The notes beneath the pieces were generated by a model that saw nothing but the letters and a program-made list of their open reading frames with translations, ran no database searches and was not told the origin of the DNA. The translations under genes and the position numbers were made by a program. A stretch of 64,000 nt of DNA from Larus michahellis (taxonomy: Eukaryota; Chordata; Aves; Charadriiformes; Laridae): positions 97,712,200-97,776,199 of the forward strand of contig NC_133896.1 of NCBI RefSeq assembly GCF_964199755.1, in the 5' to 3' direction. This document shows, one piece after another, positions 1 through 12,494 of this stretch; positions within the stretch are counted from its first letter, which is position 1; each line of letters starts with the position of its first letter.

Positions 1-772
1 TGAAAAGCTCTCATGCACGAGAAAGGCTGAGGACTCACTGCTTCACCCATGGCATGAGCAATGTTGGGGATGGGGACACTTCCAAGGGCCTCTGGACTTG
101 AACTAGGAGACAGCTTGGTATCGCTCTCCATTAGCCCAGTGGGGCAATTAGCCTTGCTCGGCAAGCAAACCTGTGAGGATGTAGACTTCCGTGCTTTATC
201 ACTACACATAAGAGGTGGCAAAAATACAGCGTCTACTTAAGTGAGACAAATGCAGAACAAAAAATGCATTTTTGCCAAATGCCTAGGGGCTCTTGACTGG
301 CTGAGCCCATCCCTTTTTTTTGCATAGGGTCTACTTGAAATCCAGAGACAAAAGACTGTGACAAAAAAAAAGTGGCTACTGGTCAGATACAAGTCATTTA
401 GCTCAATATAAGGGTAATTGGGTGTCCTCCCAGGGTCTTTATAACACAAAAGATCAGGCTAGCTGGTCTAATGATCTCTTTTGGCCTTCAAAACTATGGA
501 CTGATGCTCCATTTTTCAAATACTCATTTTGTCTCTCAAAAACTGGGTGCAGATTAGGTCTAAAATATAAGTTTCCCATGTTGCCAGTATCATTGTGCTG
601 GGCATGTTTGGTAGTCGCGCCCTTGCCCAGCTGCCTCGGGAGCTGTTTTTTCTACACTTGTCCCCATTAGGTTGCTTCTGTTATAAAATTCCAGAGTGAC
701 AGACCCTGGAGAAATGCAAGAGGTTTTTTTTATTTCTCTCCAGCTGTAAATGTGTGAATACTTTTATCACAG

Positions 773-829
773 ATTGTCTCTGCAAATGTCACAGACAATG
801 AGGCATTTTTTGCATGAGTCAATGCAAAA
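773..829. promoter_or_regulatory. Possible enhancer core with paired inverted motifs
   Basis: Two inverted repeats lie side by side. The first (773-782 and 790-799) pairs attgtctctg with cacagacaat, putting SOX-like ATTGT/ACAAT on both sides of a TGCAAATG octamer-like core. The second (808-815 and 822-829) pairs ttttgcat with atgcaaaa perfectly around a TGAGTCA AP-1-like core. The arrangement is seen directly; regulatory function is inferred. Confidence 0.35.
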
Positions 830-1049
830 GCATAAAAACGTCTCCCGGACAATATTTTGTCTGTGACCCTGGTACGTGTTTGTTCAACTGGCTTTGGGAC
901 AGTGACAAAGATCCAGCCCTTCTTCCAGTGAGTATCTGAGCATCCTCAGGAAGGAGTAAGGTGACCGTAGGGACAAAGCTGCCGGGTTACACCTTGGAGG
1001 GGAGATTTTCTTTGCCTGTTTCCCAAGCCCAGAAAAAAACACAGCGGGG

Positions 1050-1560
1050 GTTTTGTTTCTCGAAGCTGCAGCTCGGCGGCGGTGCCGGCAGATCGTATTT
1101 TACAATTGGGGCCGGAGCAGGATGAAAAACAGAGAGCTAGTTTCTCGATGGCCCTGGCTTTACACCGAAATCCCACCCCGCTCCCTTCTTGCGGCGCCGA
1201 CGGCCTTCGAGCACGCAAGGACCTCGCTCCGAGTGCCGTTTATGACTTTTTCTCTTGTTTTTTTCCCCCCTCCTCCTCATTTCTTTGGGAGAAACTTACT
1301 TCTCCGCGGCGGCTTCTCCCTCCATCTCTCCCCCCGCCGCCCCACTCGGCATCCCCTCACCTCTGCCACAAAACCGCCACACACACACACGCACGCACGC
1401 ACTCGCGGGCAGGCACAAAGGCTTTCAAAGCCGCCCTTTATGTCCCCCCACAGCTGCCCGCGCAGCCCCTGCTCCAGCGCTCGCCCGGCGAGGGCGCGTA
1501 TTCTTCGGCTCCCAAAGGCCCCCATTGCTGTCAATTAGTTACGGGACGCCACCGGGATTC
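1050..1560. promoter_or_regulatory. CpG-rich block, possible promoter or regulatory island
   Basis: GC- and CpG-rich compared with flanks (for example gcggcgccgacggccttcga). It ends in an AT-containing segment, ccattgctgtcaattag, that looks like a homeodomain-type conserved element. Open frames here are proline/arginine-rich by-products of composition. No coding exon is recognised, and any gene it serves may lie outside the window to the left. Confidence 0.4.
1377..1403 (+). repeat. (CA)n/(CGCA)n microsatellite
   Basis: CA dinucleotide run passing into GCAC tetranucleotides inside the CpG-rich block. Confidence 0.9.
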
Positions 1561-4500
1561 AAGGCTGACAGCTCCGGCAAAGCAGGAGAAATGGGCTCAG
1601 TGGGGAGTGAGGGGGCCTGCCCTCTTTCTTCCCCCCCATGTCTTTCTCCCCACAAGAAATACCTTTCTCAGTGAGGCTTTTTAAGAGCTCCCCCCCCCAA
1701 CCCACCACCCGCGCATGCATGCAGGGACATGCACGTACAGGGATGCACGGCGCCGAGAGATGCGAAACATGCTGTGAAAGGGGCGCCGGAGAGAGACAAC
1801 CCACTGAGATAGGGGGTCATCAATATCTGTGCACATTTCTTTCTTCCCCCACCTTCACCCCCCACCTCCATTCTGGTCTCCGGTTACAAATCCCCCCCTT
1901 CTCTCAGCTCTCCGGGATGAGCGTAACATCTTATTTCTCCCCGACTTTCCCACCCAGGCTGGCTTTTGGAAGGGGAGGGATGGGGCAAGGTTAAAACACG
2001 ACTCCACAACAAGTGTGGGTTTCACACGGCAGTGTTTTATCTGCCGCTGCTGCCGGGCAATTGCAGCTCATCTCTCTGCCTGCAACCTGGAGGGAAACAC
2101 CGCAAGCTCGCGGAGAGAGGGGGAGTAAAGCTGGGAGGGGGATGCTGACCCGGTGATTTCACGGCAAACGTCGGTGCTATGAGATTTAGGAAAGAAACAA
2201 AGGCTGTAATGGTTTGGGAGTGAGGGACCTCTTTAGCCAGACCGTGGAAATAAGATATATTTCAAGAGAAGGCATTCCCACGCTTTCAGCCCTGATATTG
2301 GGTATAGAAGCAAATCCAACCCAGGCGTTGGCTTTGGTGGTCTGAAACAGGATGTGTTTCATGTGAACCCCAGCTTTGGCTCCTGTGGTAAACGCCAGTT
2401 AGAAATGGGGCTCACTCACTCCTAACTCGATCTCTATATTTTTATCTTTCCCAGATATTTGGATAGTATGGAGGCTCTTACGCCAGCTGTGGATTTGGCC
2501 CACCCAAACTAGTCTCTGTGCATCAAAGAGGGATAACAAAACGGTATTTAGATATTTTTTTTCCCCTTGTCTCTGCTATAGGCTGTTTGTGTGTCCCTTG
2601 TCAAGTCACACCATCAAGCACCCACCCGAGCCACAAGTAGCTTTGCTTACTGGCCCATCATTCTGTCTCCTGCCTGGAGGCACAACTAAGTCAGGGTGAC
2701 TGCATTTCACATGCCTTCTTGGACTCAGAAAATCCTTTCATCTGAAACACTTGAAGATAAGAGCAGCTCAGATTCAATTTCTTGGACTGAAATCCTCCCC
2801 TGAAGTTTGGATCCTGGCTGGACCCAACCCAGAAGAAGAGCAGTGTTTCGGTTTGGCTGCATCTGAAGCCTCCAGCTCAAGCCCACATGGCAGAGTCTTG
2901 CACAAACAGCTCATCTCGAGAGACGACTTCTTCCTGGAGAGATGAAATCTTTAAGAAAGAGTATGAGATTTCAAATCCCTAGGAAAAAAAATCCTCCCCT
3001 CCGCTCACACCCACAGCTTGGCATCAATGTGGAACCATGGACCCCTGCCTAATTCAAAATCAGATTTAGACAACAAGCTCTGGGCTATTACAGTGGGAAT
3101 GAGAAACCTTCAGTCAGAGTGGAAAAATCCATGGACATCTGTGAAGGCTGGCAGAGGGTGTTGGGGGAGTTGTGCGTGGCTTAAATTGGGTGTGCGCTAT
3201 TATTTTCACACTGCGGGTGCTGGGGAGGAAGCAAGGCAGCAAAAAGACTCGGTGTTACAAAGGGCAGATGTGGTAAATAGTTCACAAGAGAGGCTGACAG
3301 CCTTCCCAGGCCACCAGAGGAATAAGCTGTCCAAGGAACAGCTTCTAAACGAAACAGCCTCCGTGCAGTTTCTGCATCTGGACAAAGGATAGGTTTATTT
3401 TGGATGTGCTAGTAAAACTGCTGTCTGGGAGCTGTAAGGTCATACAGCTAAGGTCTGGCTGATGTCTGGTGAGGAAGCATTCCTCTGGGCCTCCTCTCTC
3501 AGCGAGAAAATGCAGGACTTGTAAAAAGGAATAATATATTCACCATTTCCCTCCAGAGCAGTACTGAAATGAATGAACTCACTGCAATGAGTTCAAACCC
3601 GCTTGTCCTGCAGCATAAAATGTTCTTCCCATATGGAGAACCCTTAGTAACAAAATGCTCTAGATCCTGAGCAAGGGATTGGTGATGGGCAAGGATTTGT
3701 CAGACAGTGGCACATGCAAAATGCACTGATCGCGTCTCGTATTATTTCTTTGGGCACATCAAGGCAGAATAAACCTGCTATCACGAAGGGCAACAGCTGG
3801 CTGCCTCATTGGCAGACCATCAAAAAACCAGAGAGTATTGCACCTAAAAAGATGAACTCTCTTTTCCCTCTTTTGACAGGATTCTTGTCCACATTACTAC
3901 TGCCGGTACGTTACACATTTCACAGCCAACCTGAGAAGTCACTGGCTTCCATGGCCATTAATCCAGAACTTCTCACTTTTGTTTTGTTCGTACAACCATA
4001 TACAATGATCGCATCTTGCTCTTTTAAAATGCCTCTGAAAACAAACCTTCCTGGAAAGGAAATTTCAAGGGATATGTGTTTGGTACCTGACTGTTGAACC
4101 TTATTGACTTCTGGGCCACGGACCTCAACATGCCAAGCAAAAAGCACTAACAGAGAGAATAAGAAAGGCTGAACTGGAAACGCCAAGGGATGTCTCATAA
4201 ATAATGGAAATGCTTTAGCAGCACCGAGGCGGGAGGGGGGCGGGAGATGATGACGAACGGGGGATGGTGAAGAGTGGCCAACGAGGAGAGCGGATCTCAC
4301 ACGGCGCTTGCTGGGAGGCCAGTTGGGTCACGTGCATTCTCATCGGGCTGTAGAAAAGTTGACAAAGAATGTCAGGGCGTGCAAAAGTCAAAATAGCCAC
4401 TTTAATTAACACCTCTTCACTGGGTGAGACAAGAAGCCACCACCCCTCTCCATGCCTCCTTTGCCACCCACCCCACAGAGCACCTAGTACCTGAGCTGCC

Positions 4501-5542
4501 GAAAAAGCTGCCGAAAACAGCCTCCGGTGAGAGATGCTTGTCACCATGTCTAAGTGCATCACTGACAGGGTCTAGAGATCCAGCTCACCACCTCGAGGAG
4601 CGAGCAGGTAACAAACTGACAGGGGTTTCCTGCTGCAGACAACGTTGGGGAAACAGTCTGGATAAGGTAAAAGTGACCTTTGGGATGAAATCCTCCCGAA
4701 GTAGCCCCACAGAACTGCTGGCTCTCTTCCATCTTGCATGCTAATGCAGAAACATGAGTTTCTCAAGCAGGGATGAAAGGAAAACATGTCTCATATCACA
4801 CGGGACCCCTGGGACTGGGACGGGGGGTAGGAGGATATGAGGCAAGAAAGAAGATCTTTCTTCTCCTTTCCATTCCCATTAGCACCGAGCACCACACAGG
4901 AAGAAAGAGGTTTGATGTCCAAAGAGCCAACCGCTCTCTTTAGTTTTGCTGATGGAGATACAGGCCGAGGGAAATATCCCACCAGTTGTCACCCTGCTGG
5001 AATGGAGTACCTCACTTGTCCTGCTTGGGCAGGTTAAAGAGACTTTTACAATTTGCTTTAGTTTGCATCAGGTAGAGGCAGAATTGGAGACTGCACCGAG
5101 CCTGTAAAGAAATGAAATCTTTCCGAAAGGTGAATTTTAATCCAGTTTTTGATAAAAGTTTTGTGGTCTGCGTTGGACTAGATTGTTGTGGTGTGCCCCC
5201 CTGGGACATCCTATGGATTTACTTCCTGGGATCAGGAGGTGGGGAGTAGAGGTCTGCTTTGCGGTAAAGGTCTGCTTTGCCCTCACCTTAAGACTTTTAG
5301 CCCTGCATTAAAATGCACAACTGTGAGAGATAAATCCCTTGGTTTTAGAAATGCAGTTTAGTGGGAAAGGCTGCCCAGACAACTCTTCGCGATCTGAAGC
5401 ACTTGAGGAGTGGCTCCACCTGGGAGATTGCTCAGTGGTGAGGAGGCAGAGTTAGAAGAGTAGGGTTCAGTTCCTGACTTGCCACCAGTGCCCTGGGTAA
5501 GCTTTTGCAAATTCCTTAGCCAACCACAGTGTTTCATGTTCC
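1561..5542. other. Non-coding stretch without supported genes
   Basis: No exon, RNA gene or named repeat can be supported. Visible small items are a perfect 8-bp inverted repeat (tgaactca/tgagttca at 3574-3581 and 3588-3595) and a 13-bp direct repeat (aggtctgctttgc) twice between about 5249 and 5279. GC content falls from left to right. Confidence 0.6.
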
Positions 5543-5616
5543 CCGGTTGTAACCAGGGCTGGTTATACCCAACTGGCTGTAACCTCAGCTGGTTATAACA
5601 CCAGACGGTTGTAAGC
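5543..5616 (+). repeat. Degenerate minisatellite of five CTGGTTATAAC-like units
   Basis: Five related 10-11 bp cores start near 5544, 5559, 5573, 5589 and 5606: cggttgtaac, ctggttatac, ctggctgtaac, ctggttataac, cggttgtaag. Spacing is 14-17 bp. It could be a short minisatellite or a clustered binding site (MYB-like AACxG/GGTTAT cores). Confidence 0.75.
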
Positions 5617-6930
5617 ATGGTAGAATAGCGATGTCTCAGCTTCTTAGACTATGCGTGTTACAGACTGTGGTATTCCAGCATCCAAGAGGAGATGCATGTG
5701 ACAGTGGAAATGCCATTCTGCATGAGTTTTGGGCTTAATGAATGCAGCAGCGATACTGGGCTGCAGAACTTACAAACCAACAAACAAAAGCTATAAATTG
5801 TAATAGCATGGGGATACAACATGGCTCTCCTTTCCGTTTCAGACAAGATGAACTTCCACAGGGTCCCCTCTCTGCCACAGAGATCTCTTCATTGCAAAGC
5901 CTGGCAGAAAGATATTTTTAACACTTCTTGAGCTGGAGGCTTCATTAAAAACCTTTCCCTCTTTTGTGCCATACTACTGAGAAAAGTTAAAATCTGAAAC
6001 TATGTTGCAAACCAACAGTCAAAAATTTTTTTCCTTAAAAATAAACCTTTTTTCCCCCCCATATATAAACTATTGTGGCTAAACACCCTTTGATCCGAAA
6101 GACTAATCTATTTCTCCAAGACTGCTGGTACACAATGTGCCGGCCAGTTGGAAATCTCCTTCCCAGCCTTGCACTACCAATCAGCCTCAATTGCCGTGAC
6201 CCACTCAGCACACCATGACAGCAGCAAAAATGGCAGCAAATTTTATTTTATCGGTCCTTATACACTTGAGGAGCAGCTCCTCCATGGCCAAACGTGGTTG
6301 TCAGGTCTTCCTCAAAGCCTCTGCTCCTCCGCTGGTCCATGCATGGCCATATCTGCCATCCTGAAGGCGTCGAGCATCCTGGGATAGCAGCCCTCTGCGG
6401 CGCCAGTGAGGGATGCAGGAACAGGTGTGGATGCCACAGGTTATTTAATGCCACATGGCTTAATCTGGAAAGGTTTCAGCAGAATGGGGGGTTGAAGTCT
6501 GGGCAACCTGCCCTATGGTGTGCAATTTAAAAAGGCACGATCTCCCTGGTTCTTCTGAGGAGCAATTTGATCTACAAGCACTTCAAGGGAGAGAGAGATT
6601 CCCGATATCAAAGGGCTTTTTAATCTGTCAGAAAAGGGCATTTATGAGAACCAGCTGCCAGCAGCTGAGGCCGGACAAATTCAGACTGAAAATCAAGGTG
6701 CACATTTTCAACTGTGAAAGTAATTAATCCACAGGGCACATTACCTAGAAGGGCAGCGGCAGCTCAGTCACCGGCAGGCCTGAAATCAGGACCAGATGTT
6801 TTCCTGGCAGAGATGATATCACCTAGCCAGGGACGGCAGGCTCGGGGCAGGAACCGCGTGGGGCCAGTCTGGAGAGTCACAGCTGCTGCTGCCACCGGCC
6901 TTACAGCCCACGCTCTGTGCGGGAATGTAT

Positions 6931-6972
6931 TTTATATATATATATATGTACACACACATATATCTATATGTG
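6931..6972 (+). repeat. (TA)n/(CA)n compound microsatellite
   Basis: Alternating TA run, then CA run, then TA again. Likely polymorphic. Confidence 0.9.
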
Positions 6973-7389
6973 TAGCTTCACACGTACAGCCCCAGTTGGT
7001 GCAGACCAGCATCCCCCCAGCCAAAGGTCTGCTCTGCTCAGCACACTCTATTTATTTACCCATTTCAGTCTTAAAGCGCAGCACAAGTGCCTGGCTGGAG
7101 CTCAGGGGCCAAAATCTCCACAGCACCCCCAGTGTTTCACCTGGCAATGGGACTGGGGAGAGGGGGGAAAGCGGCTGGATGCCCGCTCACCTGGTGGGGG
7201 ATGATGCCCGCTGTCACCTGTCTTCCTGGTGCAGCCCCCGAGGGTCTCTTTCTTTGAACCGGTGCTGCCTTGCAGCCCCTCGAGTGTCGCCTGGAGCCTC
7301 CATTGAGAATCAACAGATTGGGCAAAATCCCGTATTCACCCCTCCTTCCCCGCCCCCAGCCCTCCTTGTCCGAGCTGCAGCCCAGACCT

Positions 7390-7420
7390 CGCAAAAAAAA
7401 AAAAAAGGAAAAAAAGAAAA
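7390..7420 (+). repeat. A-rich homopolymer tract
   Basis: Fourteen or so consecutive A bases followed by an A-rich stretch. No LINE or SINE body is recognised in front of it, so it need not be a retroposon tail. Confidence 0.8.
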
Positions 7421-7566
7421 CCCCAACCCTCCACGCTGCCAAGAACAGCAACAACCAGGCCCGGGGACCTATAATTGATGGCCTCAGTGGAGGGACCCTA
7501 CTTGTCTGGCTGCCTCCCTTGCCTCCAGCCCCCTTCCCGCCCAAGCCCCTGCTGTTGCTACGTCTA

Positions 7567-7596
7567 TCCTCCTCCTGCTCCTCCTCCTCCTCCTCC
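7567..7596 (+). repeat. (TCC)n polypyrimidine triplet repeat
   Basis: Nearly pure TCC repeats in a longer pyrimidine-rich strand (7500-7620). It generates the serine/proline-rich and glutamate-rich spurious frames seen there on both strands. Confidence 0.9.
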
Positions 7597-7693
7597 CTAC
7601 CCCTTTTTTTTCCCCTGGTTAACAAGTGTGCACTGTTGTAGTTGTCATCCCTCCCTCCTTCATGCTTATTCCCTTTCTAATGGCAGCAAGGGC

Positions 7694-7714
7694 TTTTTTT
7701 TTGGGGGGGGGGGG
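7694..7714 (+). repeat. T9-G12 double homopolymer
   Basis: A run of nine T directly followed by twelve G. Prone to sequencing length error. Confidence 0.85.
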
Positions 7715-8474
7715 TGCAGGGAGTGAATATGCGTGCAACTTATCTTTGCACAGGTTGGTGCCTCTCCAACCTGGTGTGGGCAGCAGGACGCGGAAAGGGC
7801 CACGGCTTGTGCTCCAGGGCTGAGCAACACAGTGTTGACGGGCTGGGGAGAGGAGGAGGAGGAGGGGGGTGAGTCAAAAGGGCCTCCTGAATCGATGGGG
7901 AATAATATGAAAGGGAAACTCTGGCGCGCATGGGGCGACCCAGATGGACAAAGTGCAGCGAGGCAGCTTAGTTAATGGGCTGCATTAAAATTAAACAGAG
8001 ACGGTGTTCGTTTGCCAAGCGGCGCGGCGATCGCAGAAGGCCTTCGCAACCCCCGTGGGAATACGGCGGTGTGGTGTGAAACAAAACCAGGGCAAACCTT
8101 TCCCTCCCTCGCCGCCCACCCCCATCCTCAGCAGGTGTAAACTGGGGCCGCCCCACTGTCTTCCCCTTGCCTGAGTTAACACAAGCCAGCTCCCAACATC
8201 CCTTCCCCTGCCACCAGCTTGCATTTCTGTAAAAGGGATGATGATCTTGTCACTGTTGCCGTAAATCTAAATTTTTCGTACATGGTCGCAGCTCTCAGAG
8301 AGGTGACAGCCGCTTACCAGCTGGCCACCAGGACAAGGAAGGACTCAGGCAGTCTGCAAGACCAAGTCAGGCTTTAAAGAGGAGGATGATAATAACACAT
8401 ATCCATCCCCACTCCCACCCCTGTCAGGAGGAGGATTTATACTCCTTTATACAAAGGGCTTAAGTAGTCATTTA

Positions 8475-8634
8475 GGCTCTGCTTCAGCAAAGCACCTGCT
8501 TAATTGCTCCCTTTACTTCACTGTGACTGGAGCCCACGGTTAAGAGCATGCTTAGAGGCACTACTGGGTAGGAATAAACTTAATCATATGCTTAAGCTTA
8601 AAGAGGTGTTTAAATGCCTTGCTAAAGCAGGGCC
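8475..8634. repeat. Old palindromic interspersed repeat, about 160 bp
   Basis: The two ends form an imperfect terminal inverted repeat: ggctctgcttcagcaaagc on the left against ggccctgctttagcaaggc read from the right. The middle has repeated cttaagc/gcttaa motifs. It resembles a widespread amniote palindromic repeat with CAGCAAAGCAC ends (possibly a non-autonomous DNA transposon). I cannot name the family from sequence alone. Confidence 0.5.
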
Positions 8635-11499
8635 TTGCACCTGAGGAGAGCGAAAGGAAAAAGTTGCCAAAGCAGAACAGAAGAGTGGTTTTTGGAACAA
8701 TGAACCATTTTTGGTTCTCCATTCTGCATTTAATGGAGATGAATGAAAATCCTCATTACTTGGTGGCTGAAGACGGAACAATCAACCAATGAAAAAGAGC
8801 TATGTGGTGATATATTACACACTGTTACAACTATGACTGAATACTTTGACTGGCAAGAAATATGTAAACCTTCCTGCATTTTCTTGTTTTTTCTTTATAT
8901 TGAATAGGATGTGAAACATACGTCTTTGTTGAAAAAGTCATGTGAATGTTTGATGTCCATTCTGCATACTTCTAAACTATTAACGAAGCTGTCAATGCAG
9001 ATCCGGGCCCTCTGAGCAAATTTATACCTCTTCAAATAAAAAGTAACCGGGCCATTTAACCAGGTGCTGGACTGATAGCCCCAAACCCTGATGTGGTGTG
9101 CCATAGGAAGACTTCCAAAATAGCCTGAGCACCCTTTTTTGGCACTGCAAGGTGTAACTGCCCGTCCCCTTTTGGTGTTCCCGCTAGGTAGGTGCCAGCA
9201 GTGAAGGCAGTGGCAGTGCCCATAACACTGACCTAAAAGGTGCATCGGCACCAAGGAGGTAGGTCAGGCTCCCTTCTCCGTGCCCGGCTGAGCTGTTGTG
9301 ACCGTCACCAAAAGGCACTGTCCGAGTTGCAGCTCATGTCATGGGGATGCTTGCTCCAAAGAGAGTCTGGAAGACACAAATATGACTTCTCTTGAATCAC
9401 CGGATGTGATTTAGGAGACATGCTAAATGCCCACGATGGTGGACTCACAGAAATTACCTATGCAGGGAACATAAATTATTGGATATTTTCTACCTGTAGT
9501 ATAAATAAGTCTTTCTCTCAGCTCAGCTTCACAAATAAGCAGAAAGAGATCCCAAATTTACATGGCATGCAGGTAACTCTGGGATGAAAGCATGCATCTT
9601 TCTTCAAGCTTGATCCACATTTTGGGGAGGACTGTCATGGCAGCCCTTGCTGAAGACACCCATTTTATAACCAATACATTTTTGAGAACTGCACTTACTT
9701 TGAAATTGCAGTCCCGAAAAGATAAAAGACGAGCTATAAACACTGTCCTCCTTCAGTTTGTGGACCAAGGCTTCAAACATACTTGTCTAACAGACATGCA
9801 AGCCCCCCGAGCGATCTGCTTCAACTGATGTATTTATGTATCAAAGAAATGTCATACCTAAATCAAAAGTGTTAGCAGCTCTAAAGAATGCTGTTTCACC
9901 TGAGTTTGCAAATCTGTCTCCCTCCCTCTCTCTTAGGGTTGGATAGAGCTATGTAACAGGGGTGAAGACCAAACCACACTCTCATGTACCTGCAGCAACA
10001 TACAGGCATGATCCCAGCTGGACCAATGACACGCTGGGTCTCTGGAACAGCAGAGCTGCAGGAAATCTTGCAAAACTTGCTTACTACGATGTGACCCCAC
10101 AAGTTGGGGATAGGTTACTGCTGGCTGAGAGGATGATTTGGTGGCCAAAGTAATATGGGGTGTGCCAGGAGGTGGAGAGACTCAAGAGGTGGCAGGAGAT
10201 GATCGTGTGGCAAGGGCTGCCTCCTGCCGCTGGCTCCGTCAGACACAAACCCTGGTGCTCCCGGGAAAGGGGATGGTGCAAAGCAAGGGTGCAGCAGTGC
10301 AAACAAACTCACTGATGGGGCTGGAAACCTCTACACAACTCCCTGTCATCACTCTGATTAAAAAGTCAGAGCAACAAGTACCTGCAGCTGGAAGGCAGCA
10401 TAAGCACCTGTTGCTCTCCTCTCTTTTTTGTGCCCCTGAGCTTGTTCTCTCTTTGCCCCTTCAGATCATCACAAAATGAAGTCCTCCTCCTAAGCACTTT
10501 GGGATCCTCGTGTCTGCCCATCTCTCGGGCCCCCGCTAGCCCTGCATCCGTCCCCGTGCCCCCCAACCCTGCCTGTCGCCCACATCCTGAGCATGAAAGC
10601 CGGCCGGATTAATCCGGCACAGAGCACATTGTGTGTGAGTCATGACAGGCTCACTAAGGCGTGCAGTGCTGATAAAAGGCAGCTCTGATGGGCTCTGTCA
10701 GGGATCCCGGAGAAACAGCGTGGAAAAAATCTGCTAACCCACATCCCAGCCTGGCGGCCGGGGCCTGGAGACAGCCAGGCACCGAGGGGAGTGCAAGGAA
10801 GGCCCCGCGGCGCTGGCAGGTCCCGCTCTGGGCTCAGCCCCCAGGGAAAGCCCGGCCCTGGGCACGAGCTGGTGCTTCTTGGTGCCCTGGAGTCAGCCGA
10901 GAGCTCATGGGGCTAAATCAGGGCTGGTGCCAGCCCTCAGCTCCCGAGGATGCACCCTGGGATAATCCCCCTCTCCCCAGATGGCTAGGGTATTTTGGGT
11001 ATTTATGGAGCTATAGAAAGGGAAGTCTGCCTGACCCTTCAGTGCATCCTTCTGCCTAAAAGTTCCCCCTGGATATTTTTCACAGTTCAGTTCCTCACAG
11101 TCGTGGACCACAAGGTAGCTTTTTTTGCCAATTTTTTCGCTTAGCACTCAGCAGTGCTGCTCCCAGAAGCCCAGCAATACCCGGTACCCTCCAGTGTGCT
11201 GGAAAACTGCCTCATGAGCAACCAGGAACCTGCAGTGGGTGAAAGCATCCTACAAGCAGGTGTGCAATTCACTGTAACACTGTCCCAAAAGCTTAGTGAC
11301 TGCATTTGCTGCAAACAGGGTTCTGGCCCGGGCCCCACGTGGTTCAACAGCTTGCCTGACCACAGGAGTAGAGATAATAGGGAACACAACATCAGGGATA
11401 TTGCAGAGAAATCAGGATAACATTCATGTGCACCACTGAGCTGGGAGGAGTTGCAGCCATGGGGTCTGTGTGGAGGGGAAGGCAGCAGCAGATTTCAAA
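8635..11499. other. Non-coding stretch without recognised genes
   Basis: Unique-looking sequence. The longest minus-strand frame (about 119 codons, 9254-8895) has no family I recognise, no splice context and no start context worth noting. The TAATCC palindrome described separately is the main structured item. Confidence 0.5.
10603..10618. promoter_or_regulatory. Perfect 16-bp palindrome with paired TAATCC homeodomain sites
   Basis: gccggattaatccggc is its own reverse complement. It contains GGATTA and TAATCC head to head, the recognition sequence of K50 homeodomain factors (OTX, PITX, GSC). About 20 bp later comes TGAGTCA and then a GATA core near 10669. Function is inferred. Confidence 0.4.
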
Positions 11500-12110
11500 A
11501 CAATCTAGATAAATTGGAGAATTGGTCTCAAATCAGCAGGATGGAAATCACACAAGAGCGAGCGCAAAATACCACAGCGAGGTGTTGGAACTCAAATGCA
11601 AAATGGGGACTAATTGGATAAAGAGCACCGCTGCAGGAAAGGCTCCAGGGATCGCAGACAAAAACTTAGTCAACACTGTCATGCTGTTTCAAAACCTGCC
11701 AGTCTCTTGATGGGATCCATTAATGAGAGATTCATCGGCCAGGCATGGGAGAAAATGACTGTGCTTGCTGTTGGCCCTGGGGACGCATCAGCTGGGGACA
11801 CCGGGCACAGCACTCTCCAAACTGGGTAAACAAACTGGGGAGCGCTCCGAGGTGCAAGAGCAAGCACGATAAAAGCTTTAGAAAACATAATCTATGAGGG
11901 CAGATTGAAAGAATTGGGTTTGTTTAGTCTGGAGAAGAGAAAACTAAGAGGGAACATAACAGCCTTTCAGTACATAAGGGCTTGTCCTAAAGACTGTGGA
12001 GTCCAAGGGAGGAGTACGAGGAAAAATGGGATTTGTTTTCAGCAAAGACTTAGGCCAACAGAGCCAGAAAAATGCCTGTCAGAGATGGCTCAGGTGTAAC
12101 GAATCTTGCT
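11500..12110 (+). mobile_element. Ancient CR1 fragment
   Basis: It resembles the amniote CR1 type: agataaattggagaattgg near 11509, the tcaacactgtcatgctgttt analogue near 11670, and tttgtttagtctggagaaga near 11918. It is heavily diverged with internal losses. It may form a pair with the following fragment at 12495, but the two have different consensus types, so I treat them as separate insertions. Confidence 0.7.
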
Positions 12111-12494
12111 TCAGAAGATGAGGGCACCTACGGGACCATAACCAAGCACTCAGCGGTGTACTCCTTCCCCGTCCCGCTCTCCGAGTGAGCCTGCAGCGTT
12201 ACTTACAGCCCATCTCTGACTTCCAGCAAGGCAAGGGAATTAGGTTATCCTGAGGAGAAAGTTTTCCATAAAGTGATCATCCATCACCCTTGCCTCCCCA
12301 CTCTAACTCATCACGTCCCCAGGCCCCTCTGCACACCCCAAATTCTCAGTCGGTTTCCAAAGTTCATTTGTGCTCTATTATTTATTTCTGTGCAGTCGAC
12401 TCATGAGACCCCAGCAGAGAGATCCAGGAGGTCTCAAATTGCCATGCATGTACTAAATAACAATACCCATCCCAAAGGCCTCACTGTTTAAATA

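Larger units (their letters stand above)
5617..8474. other. Non-coding stretch with low-complexity islands
   Basis: No gene is supported. GC-rich subsegments at 7130-7620 and 7780-8240 carry simple repeats. An AT-containing piece near 7965-8000 (agttaatgggctgcattaaa) looks like a conserved homeodomain-type element. Long frames here come from base composition and simple repeats. Confidence 0.5.

Noticed and set aside
1053-1684. Overlapping plus-strand frames of 161, 200 and 139 codons
   Set aside because: Low-complexity Pro/His/Ser content caused by CpG-rich DNA and the CA repeat.
6714-7641. Frames of 254, 162 and 123 codons around 6.7-7.6 kb
   Set aside because: They run through TA, TCC and A-rich simple repeats and contain homopolymer residues; no splice structure or recognisable domain.
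8895-9254. Minus-strand frame of 119 codons
   Set aside because: Unusual for its length but with no recognised domain, flanking splice signals or CpG promoter; best treated as chance without transcript data.
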